This document shows positions 58,298 through 64,000 of a DNA stretch of 64,000 nucleotides, one piece after another. Location: positions 175,359 through 239,358 of the forward strand of contig JADJHJ010000008.1 of the NCBI GenBank assembly GCA_016707605.1, given 5' to 3'. Made by a program: the position numbers and the translations under genes. The notes beneath the pieces are model-generated. The model saw only the letters and a program-made list of their open reading frames with translations. It searched no databases and had not been told where the DNA came from. This DNA comes from Candidatus Promineofilum glycogenicum (GTDB lineage: Bacteria > Chloroflexota > Anaerolineae > Promineifilales > Promineifilaceae). Position 1 is the stretch's first letter. Each line of letters begins with the position of its first letter.

Positions 58298-59644
58298 TTA
58301 CTGGTTGCCCAGCACTTCAGTGCCGGCTTCCTGGGTGTCGCTTAGCACCTGGTCGGTCGTGTAGGTACCGGTGAAGGCCTGCTGCAGCCCGGAGTTGAAG
58401 GCGTTCATCACGTCGTTGAAGCCGGGACGGAACTGCCACGGGCGGGCGTAATCAGCGCCGGCCAGGAACGGCTCCAGGTCGGGGAACTGCTCCAGCCAGG
58501 CGTCGCTCAGGCTGGCGCGGGTCGGCATGGCCAGACCCAGGTCGGTCCACTGGGCCATGCCCTCGGCCCCGGTCAGCCAGTTGGCCAGGGCGATGGACTC
58601 TTCGGGGTTCGGCGCGTCGGCGGCCACACCGTAGCAGACGGTGAAGGCCATCGTTGCGTCGCCGCCGGGGCCGGCCGGCATCTCGGTCACGCCCCAGTTG
58701 AGGTCGGGGAACTGGTCTTGCAGGAAGGGCACGATCCAGTTGCCTTCGAGGGCCATCGCCGCCGTGCCCTTGCCGAAGGCCTCGCCCGGCCAGCCACTAT
58801 CCAGATCGGACGGCTGGGCGGCGAAGCCATCGAGGACGAGGTTGACGTAGAAGTCCGTCGCCTCCAGCGCCTCGGGCGAGTCGAGGGTCATGGCCGAGAA
58901 GTCATCGTTGGCCACTGTGCCGCCGGCCTGATAGAGGAAGGCGATCCAGCGGGCCATGTCGGCCGGGAGCACCAGGCCGTAGACGCCGGCTTCTTCGTCG
59001 GTCAGGGTCTCGGCCGCGGCGCGCAGGTCGTCCCACGTCCAGTCGGGCGTCGGGTACTCAAGGCCGGCGGCGTCGAACATATCCTTGTTGTACTGCAAGG
59101 CCAGGGTGCTGAAGTCCTTGGGCGGGCACCAGAAGGTGTCGTTGATGGTGAACGCCTGGCGCAGGCTGGGGAAGAAGTCATCGGGATCATCCATCTGATC
59201 GCCGATGGGCATCAGCGAGTCGGCGGCCACGTAGTCGGGCAGCCGGAAGCTGTCGATGTAGAAGACGTCGGGCGGCTCGCCGCCGGCCATGGCCGTCTGG
59301 AGGACGGTGTCGTAGTCGGGAACCTGGCTGAGGGTGACATTGACGCCGGGGTTGTTGGCGTTATAGGTGTCGACCATCTCCTGCAGGCGGGCGTTCTCCG
59401 CGTCGGAGCTGGACCAGCCCATCAGTTGCAGTTCGATCATGTCGCCGGACGGAGCGGCGGCCTCTTCGGTCGGCTCTTCGGCCATCTCCTCGGTCGGTTC
59501 CGCGGCCATCTCTTCCGTCGGCTCGGCCACTTCGCCGGCGTCGGCCGTCGGCTCGGCGGTCGTCTCGGTCGTGCCGCCGCCACAGGCCACCAACAGCATG
59601 GCCATCAGGGCTACTAACAAAAACGTAAACCACTTCTTAGACAT
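58298..59644 (-). CDS. Carbohydrate ABC transporter solute-binding lipoprotein
   Basis: 448 residues. Lipoprotein signal MSKKWFTFLLVALMAMLLVA with lipobox LVAC (Cys21), followed by an acidic low-complexity linker with EPTEEMA repeats (about 30-65). It has the type 1 binding-protein fold: LQLMGWSSSDAENARLQEMV, VPDYDTVLQTAMAGGEPPDV, LALQYNKDMFDAAGLEYPTP (the YNKxxF), GTAAMALEGNWIVPFLQDQF, LANWLTGAEGMAQW. AAGGAG (complement of 59651-59656) fixes the ATG at 59644. First gene of the transporter operon. The presence of a GH65 phosphorylase on the same strand upstream suggests an alpha-glucobiose as ligand. Confidence 0.9.
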   Translation of the reverse strand: MSKKWFTFLLVALMAMLLVACGGGTTETTAEPTADAGEVAEPTEEMAAEPTEEMAEEPTEEAAAPSGDMIELQLMGWSSSDAENARLQEMVDTYNANNPGVNVTLSQVPDYDTVLQTAMAGGEPPDVFYIDSFRLPDYVAADSLMPIGDQMDDPDDFFPSLRQAFTINDTFWCPPKDFSTLALQYNKDMFDAAGLEYPTPDWTWDDLRAAAETLTDEEAGVYGLVLPADMARWIAFLYQAGGTVANDDFSAMTLDSPEALEATDFYVNLVLDGFAAQPSDLDSGWPGEAFGKGTAAMALEGNWIVPFLQDQFPDLNWGVTEMPAGPGGDATMAFTVCYGVAADAPNPEESIALANWLTGAEGMAQWTDLGLAMPTRASLSDAWLEQFPDLEPFLAGADYARPWQFRPGFNDVMNAFNSGLQQAFTGTYTTDQVLSDTQEAGTEVLGNQ

Positions 59645-59727
59645 GTTCTTCTCCTTGCTTGTCTAACCTTTGTTTGTGGCGAACGGGGCGACGGCTCTCA
59701 ACTTCCTGTGCTAGAATAGCCTGTCGC

Positions 59728-59741
59728 GACGGTTCGCCGTC
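59728..59741. promoter_or_regulatory. Small palindrome GACGGTTCGCCGTC upstream of the binding protein
   Basis: GACGG-TTCG-CCGTC, a 5-bp stem on a TTCG loop, about 85 nt upstream of the SBP start. It could be an operator half-site pair or, as RNA, a UUCG tetraloop hairpin terminating the GH65 message. No strong -10/-35 pair was found in 59657-59800. Confidence 0.35.
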
Positions 59742-59800
59742 TCGCTGTTGCCGCGTAATTCGCTCTTGCCGGGGCCGGTTACGCGGCATCTTCATGGGTT

Positions 59801-61260
59801 TCAGCGGTTCGTGTGTCTAACGCTAACCTCACCTCCTTCGTCTTGTCGGATGTCCACCTGGACCGGTTGTCCTTTGGTGCGATAGGTGAATGACAGCCGC
59901 CGCCAGTGGCGGGGCAGTTGGGGCCGCAGCGTCCAGCCCTCGGCCGTCGGCCGCAGCCCGGCAAAACCAAAGACGGCCGCCTGCCACACCCCGCCGGTCG
60001 AGGCGGCGTGGATGCCGTCGCCGGCGTTGCCGCGCGGGTTGCGCAGGTCGGCCCGGGCGGCCAGCATGAAGTGGCTGTAGGCCTCGTCGGGCAGCCCCAT
60101 CTCGCACGCCGCCCAGGCGTGGAAGCTGGGGCCGAGTGATGAGCCGTAGCGGTGGTCGGTGATGGGCATGTAGGTGTCCCAGTTCGTCTGCCAGACGCGA
60201 TGATCGAACTCGTCGCGGAAGAGGCAGAGCAGCATGATGACGTCGGCCTGCTTCAGCACCTGGCGCTCGTTGGCCCCCTCGATGCCGAAGATCACCTGCA
60301 ACGAGCGATCGGCGGTGCGGAATACTTCCGGGTCAACCCGCTCGCGGTCGAAGAATCCCTCGAACTGGTCGAACAACCCTGTATCCGGGTCATAGAGCAG
60401 GGTTATACGTTCGATCACATCTCGCCAGCGGTCGAACGTCTCGGCCGACAGCCGCAGCCGGTCGCTCAGGTCGGCGGCGACGGCCGGGTGGCGCTGGCGC
60501 AGCCAGTCGTAGACGCCCAGCGCCGTCTGCAACTGCCAGCGGCACATGTAGTTGGTGAAGCTGTTGTTGTCGACGTGCTCGTGGTACTCGTCGGGGCCGA
60601 TGACGTCGCGGATGGCGTAGCGGCGCTGGCCGTCGCGCTCTTCCGGCTCGGCCCGGCCGCCCCAGAAGCAGGCCCCATCGAGAATCATCTCCGCGCCGTA
60701 GTCGCGCAGGAAGGCGTCGTCGCCCGTCACCCGCCAGTACTGCATGATGGCGTAGGCGATGTCGGCGGTGATGTGAATCTGGATGTCGCCGGTCCAGATG
60801 CGCACCAGCTTCTTGGGGTCGCTGAAGTGGGGAACCCAGGTCGGCGTCACTTCGTCGCCCGTCTCGGCGCTCTCCCACGGGAACTGCGCGCCGGGGTAGC
60901 CGTTGCCGGCCGCCTTGCGGCGCGCGCCGGGCAGGCTGTGGTAGCGGTACATGAGCATGTTGCGGGCCAGCGCCGGGAAGGTGTAGACAAGATAGGGCAG
61001 GATGAAGATCTCCGTGTCCCAGAAGACGTGGCCGCGATAGCCGTAGCCGCTGAGCGTCTTGGCCCCGATGCTGACGCGGTCGTCGTGTTGCGGCGCGGCG
61101 GCCAGCAGTTGGAACAGGTTGAAGCGCACGGCCAGTTGAGCCTCGTCGTCGCCCTCAATCACCACGTCGCCGTCGCGCCAGACGCCGGCCCAGGCGGCGA
61201 CGTGGGCGGCGCGCAGGCGGTCGTAGGTCGCGCCGTTCACTTCGGCCAGGGCGCGGGCCA
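59801..61260 (-). CDS. GH65 catalytic part of a beta-phosphoglucomutase/disaccharide phosphorylase fusion
   Basis: About 486 residues continue the gene that starts at 62700, after a one-base frame break near 61260. The sequence GYGYRGHVFWDTEIFILPYL, YRYHSLPGARRKAAGNGYPG, FPWESAETGDEVTPTW, DVIGPDEYHEHVDNNSFTN (catalytic Glu in PDEYHEH) and DHRYGSSLGPSFHAW is the (alpha/alpha)6 barrel of GH65 inverting phosphorylases (maltose, trehalose, kojibiose or nigerose). The C-terminal beta domain ends RHTNR. These enzymes use phosphate to split an alpha-glucobiose to beta-glucose 1-phosphate plus glucose. No start codon follows the break; translation as one chain needs the missing base. Confidence 0.82.
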
Positions 61261-62700
61261 CGACGCCGGCGCCTCGCCCGTTGCCGGCGCGTGCCCGGCC
61301 GGTGGGTCGCGGTCGGTGGTGATGGCCACCAGCTTGTCCAGTTGCAGCGTCTGGCCGGGCTTCAGGTCGGCCGTGGCCAGCAGGGCGGGCTGACCGGCGC
61401 ACAGGTCGGCGGCGCGCTCGGTGCCGTTGTCGGCCGAGGTCTCGGCGCTGAGGGCGGCGGCCACGGCCAGGGCGCGCTGGGTGTGGCGCGTGCGGGCGCG
61501 CAGCCAGACGGTATCGCCGCTCTTGCCCTGCTCTTCCAGGTTCAGGTGCAGCAAGTCCTGGTTGGCCACGTGGCCGTCGATGGCGGCGCGGACGACCACG
61601 GCGCAGGGGTGGGAGACGGCCGTCACCAGCAGGCGAATGGCGGCCACGTGCCGGCGCGGGTAGGCGATGAAGCGCTCGAAGTGCAGGTCGACCGTCTTGC
61701 CGTTGGGGGCCTGCCACAGCACGGCGCGGCGCAACACCCCGGCGCGCAGGTCGGTGTAGCGTTGGAAGTCGAGCACGCGCCCCTGGTCGAGGCGGAAGTC
61801 GTCGCCGTCGATGGTGATGGTCAGTCGCAGCCAGTTGGGCAGGTTAACCAGCTCGGTGAAGACGATGGGCATGTCGTCCCACACGCCGTGGGCCAGGGTC
61901 AGGGCCGACTCGCCGGGGTAGCCCTCCTCGAACGTGCCGCGGGTGGCGAACGCGCCATTGCCCAGGGTGAAGATCGTCTCCATGTGGTGCTGCGTGGCCG
62001 GGTCGAAGCCGCTCTGGACGACGTGCCAGCCGGGGTCGAAGGCGGCGGCGGCGGCCAGTTCGTCGAGGGTCACGTCGCGCAGGTCGTCGCGACGGGTGAC
62101 GCGGCCATCGGCCAGCAGCCCGCCGAAGCGGTCGGCTGGGCCGAGGGCCAACGCGGGCATCCCGGCGGCCAGCGCGGCCTCGACGCCGGCGGCGGCGTCT
62201 TCGACCACCAGACAGTTGGCAGCAGCCACGCCCAGGCCGGCGGCGGCGAAGCGGAACAGGTCGGGGTGGGGCTTCTGGCGCTCGACGCTGTAGCCGTCGG
62301 CCAGCGCCGCCAGTCGTCCGGCGATGCCCAGCCGCTCGCAGACGGGGCGGGCGTTCTTGCTGGCCGAGGCCAGGGCGTAGGGGATGCCGGCGGCGTCGAG
62401 GGCGTCGAGCAGGCCGGCCACGCCCGGTAGCAGGTCGTCGGGGCCGATCTGGTCCAGCGACTCTTCGTAGTAGCCCTGCTTGCGGGCCATCATGGTCTGC
62501 ATCTGCTCTTCCGTCGCCGGGCGGCCGCCCAGGACGACCAGCAGCGATTCGCGCCGGCTGATGCCGCGGCAGTTCTCGTTGGCCGCGCGGTCGAAGGGCA
62601 GGCCCTCCTCGTCGGCCAACCGCTGCCAGGCCTGGTAGTGGTATTCGGCGGTGTCGGTGATCACGCCGTCTAGGTCGAAGATGAGGGCGGTTGGGGTCAT
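61237..62700 (-). CDS. pgmB: Beta-phosphoglucomutase fused to the N-terminal domain of a GH65 phosphorylase
   Basis: 487 residues in this frame. Residues 1-215 are beta-phosphoglucomutase: LIFDLDGVITDTAEYHYQAW (nucleophile Asp and acid/base Asp both present), NENCRGISRRESLLVVLGG, ALASASKNARPV, VERQKPHPDLFRFAAAG and VVEDAAAGVEAALAAGM. Residues 225-460 are the GH65 N-terminal beta-sandwich (ESIFTLGNGAFATRG-like METIFTLGNGAFATRGTFEE, GVWDDMPIVFTELVNLPNWL, YTDLRAGVLRRAVLW). It then reads ATGEAPASWPAP and stops, whereas the frame of 59801-61260 gives GAGVVARALAEVNGATYD. Gene length 2900 (3n+2). The fused chain would convert a disaccharide directly to glucose 6-phosphate via beta-glucose 1-phosphate. 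Confidence 0.85.
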   Translation of the reverse strand: MTPTALIFDLDGVITDTAEYHYQAWQRLADEEGLPFDRAANENCRGISRRESLLVVLGGRPATEEQMQTMMARKQGYYEESLDQIGPDDLLPGVAGLLDALDAAGIPYALASASKNARPVCERLGIAGRLAALADGYSVERQKPHPDLFRFAAAGLGVAAANCLVVEDAAAGVEAALAAGMPALALGPADRFGGLLADGRVTRRDDLRDVTLDELAAAAAFDPGWHVVQSGFDPATQHHMETIFTLGNGAFATRGTFEEGYPGESALTLAHGVWDDMPIVFTELVNLPNWLRLTITIDGDDFRLDQGRVLDFQRYTDLRAGVLRRAVLWQAPNGKTVDLHFERFIAYPRRHVAAIRLLVTAVSHPCAVVVRAAIDGHVANQDLLHLNLEEQGKSGDTVWLRARTRHTQRALAVAAALSAETSADNGTERAADLCAGQPALLATADLKPGQTLQLDKLVAITTDRDPPAGHAPATGEAPASWPAPWPK

Positions 62701-62822
62701 GGGTAGTTGTTAGTTGGCAGTTGACAGTTGTCAGTAGGTCCAGTAGGTCAGTATTCAGTGCTCAGTAGGGCTCAGTAGGTCAATAGGTCGTCGTTGTTGG
62801 TTCCTAATTCCTAATTCCTAAT
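62701..62822. repeat. Mixed word arrays: GTTAGTTGGCAGTT, GTAGGTCAGT, and AATTCCT heptamers
   Basis: AGTTGTTAGTTGGCAGTTGA-type words (62704-62731), GTCAGTAG-type words (62731-62790), and the heptamer CCTAATT three times (62803-62822). The last array encodes the C-terminal GELGIRN and stop of the LacI protein and belongs to the family seen at 2523. No promoter is evident for the pgmB gene in this gap. Confidence 0.8.
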
Positions 62823-63862
62823 TCGCCACTAGAGGCGCGGGCGATCAGTTCGGGTTCGAGCAAGACGCCCTGAACCGGGATGGGGTCGTGGCGGATTTGG
62901 GCCAGGAGGGCGGCGACGAGGTGGCGGCCGATGGCGGCGATGGGCTGGCGGACGCTGGTCAGCGGTGGGTGCAGGAATTGGGCCAGGGCGCTGTCGTCGT
63001 AGCCGGTGACGGCCAACTCGCGGCCGACGGCCAGCCCGGCGGCGGCGGCGGCATTCAGCACGCCGACGGCGATCAGGTCGCTGACGCAGGCCACGGCCGT
63101 CGGGCGCTGTTCGTCGGGCAGCGTCAGCAGGTGCGACAGGCCGGCCGCGCCGGTTTGCACCGAGTTCTCGCCGCGGAAGAGCCAGGCCGGGTCGGGGGCG
63201 ATGCCCGCGGCGCGCAGCCCCTCGGCGTAGCCCTCTTCGCGGTGGGAACCGGCCTTGGAGCCTTCGGGCCAGGTGATGAGGCCGATGCGCCGGTGGCCGC
63301 GGGCGGCGAGATGGGCCACGACCTGAGTCATGCCGCTGATGCCGTCCACGTCGGCCCAGGCGAAGGCCCATTCGTCGTTGGCGCGGCCGAAGCTGGCGAA
63401 CGGGATGTTGTTGGCCAGCAGGCAGGCGATGCGCGGGTCGTTGTCGTTGGTGTTGGCCACCAGGTAGCCGCTGACCTGGCCGCGGCGGTGGAGCTCTTCG
63501 TAGACGGCCGTGTCTGTGCGCTGCCCGGCGACGAAGGTCAACAGGTGGTAGCCGGCCTCTTCCAGACTGAGGATGGCCGAGTAGAGGAACTGGTCGAGCA
63601 CAGGGTGAGAGACGACGCCGCCGGGGTCGTCGAAGCCGTAGCCGATGAGATTGGTCGACTGGGTGCGCAGGTTGCGGGCGCTGACGTTGGGGCGGTAGTC
63701 CAGCTCGCGGATGGCGGCCAGGACGCGCTCGCGGGTCTCGTGGGGGATGCTGTTGCCGGGGGTGTCGTTGAGGATGAACGACACCGTCGTCTGCGAAACG
63801 CCGGCCAGACGGGCGACATCGCTCATGGATGGGCGTCGGTTGCTCCGCGGCTCCTCGGCCAT
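62804..63862 (-). CDS. LacI-family transcriptional repressor of the sugar cluster
   Basis: 352 residues. HTH SDVARLAGVSQTTVSFILN (about 13-31) and hinge RPNVSARNLRTQSTNLIGYG. The sugar-binding core has a periplasmic-binding-protein fold: ILSLEEAGYHLLTFVAGQRT, YLVANTNDNDPRIACLLANN, DVDGISGMTQVVAHLAARGH, RIGLITWPEGSKAGSHREEG, TAVACVSDLIAVGVLNAAAA, VTGYDDSALAQFLHPPLTSV. Ends ASSGELGIRN with the last seven residues from a heptamer repeat. Located just upstream of pgmB-GH65 on the same strand, so it should repress that gene and the transporter; the inducer would be the disaccharide or glucose phosphate. Confidence 0.92.
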   Translation of the reverse strand: MAEEPRSNRRPSMSDVARLAGVSQTTVSFILNDTPGNSIPHETRERVLAAIRELDYRPNVSARNLRTQSTNLIGYGFDDPGGVVSHPVLDQFLYSAILSLEEAGYHLLTFVAGQRTDTAVYEELHRRGQVSGYLVANTNDNDPRIACLLANNIPFASFGRANDEWAFAWADVDGISGMTQVVAHLAARGHRRIGLITWPEGSKAGSHREEGYAEGLRAAGIAPDPAWLFRGENSVQTGAAGLSHLLTLPDEQRPTAVACVSDLIAVGVLNAAAAAGLAVGRELAVTGYDDSALAQFLHPPLTSVRQPIAAIGRHLVAALLAQIRHDPIPVQGVLLEPELIARASSGELGIRN

Positions 63863-63907
63863 GGGACAGACCTTCTCCTCTTCCCGCTACAGCCAGCACA
63901 GCCTATT

Positions 63908-63961
63908 TCGTCGGCGGAAAGGCCGACGACGAATTACTTAGTAAATGGTATTAGTAATTCG
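63908..63961. repeat. Two nested inverted repeats in the lacI leader
   Basis: TCGTCGGC (63908-63915) and GCCGACGA (63922-63929) form an 8-bp stem with loop GGAAAG. ACGAATTACT (from about 63928) and AGTAATTCGT (63952-63961) form a second 10-bp inverted repeat. Both lie between promoter and start codon. Confidence 0.7.
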
Positions 63962-63968
63962 TATTAGC

Positions 63969-63997
63969 AGTGTAATCTGGTTAGCGCTCTCTGTCAA
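63969..63997 (-). promoter_or_regulatory. lacI promoter with operator-like AGCGCT inside the spacer
   Basis: Reverse strand TTGACA (63997-63992), a 17-bp spacer and TACACT (63974-63969), a strong promoter. The spacer contains GAGAGCGCTAACC with the central AGCGCT (63983-63988), the typical LacI-type operator core around CpG, suggesting autoregulation. Confidence 0.6.
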
Positions 63998-64000
63998 TAG

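Overview
The window is a high-GC bacterial chromosome segment. Its gene content suggests a member of the Chloroflexota, probably an Anaerolineae or Caldilinea-like filamentous lineage near Candidatus Promineofilum. The evidence is GC-rich coding, short word-like intergenic repeat arrays, many PAS and HisKA_3 sensor kinases, LLM-class oxidoreductases, and MalFG-type sugar transporters. No rRNA, tRNA, CRISPR array, transposase or phage gene was seen. The taxonomic assignment is inference.

Layout. 1-5.3 kb holds the start of a class II fructose-1,6-bisphosphatase (glpX), an ABC-F ATPase whose 3' end is interrupted by a repeat, a HAD phosphatase, two frame-broken genes (an IPT/TIG-like lipoprotein and an AMMECR1 protein) and a small conserved protein. 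5.3-24.2 kb is a single minus-strand block of about 19 kb that looks like a type VII (ESX/Yuk-like) secretion locus. In transcription order it has four small WXG100-like proteins, a VWA-FHA protein, a Ser/Thr kinase, a PP2C phosphatase, a second VWA-FHA protein, a giant EccC/EssC-type FtsK ATPase with seven nucleotide-binding domains, a YukD-FHA fusion and an EssB-like pseudokinase. Divergent from it (24.6-29.9 kb) are an HTH-ATPase, a solute-binding lipoprotein and a membrane-anchored AAA ATPase. 30-32.3 kb is an AT-richer, partly degraded patch.

32.3-35.7 kb is a Fur-family regulator with a CbiM-CbiQ-CbiO ECF metal importer. 35.9-37.9 kb is a GAF kinase/NarL regulator pair. 38-43.9 kb holds a receiver-glutaredoxin-reductase fusion without redox cysteines, an MFS transporter, a methyltransferase, a DUF2062 protein and a MarR/esterase pair; a tract of about 350 bp of almost pure G lies at 41.1-41.45 kb. 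44-52.6 kb is a minus-strand run of four paralogous PAS histidine kinases feeding one NarL-type regulator. 52.7-56.1 kb has a VOC enzyme, an LLM oxidoreductase, an M23 peptidase and a YesL-like protein. 56.2-63.9 kb is a sugar-utilisation cluster: MalG-like and MalF-like permeases, a binding protein, a beta-phosphoglucomutase/GH65 phosphorylase fusion and a LacI repressor.

Two themes cut across the window. First, nearly every intergenic gap contains inverted arrays of 7-10 bp words, several of which supply the ends or starts of neighbouring proteins. Second, several otherwise intact genes (EccC, the YukD-FHA fusion, the pseudokinase, PgmB-GH65) are broken by one net frameshift each. In every case the gene length is 3n+2, which points to single-base deletion errors, or recent mutation, rather than old pseudogenes.
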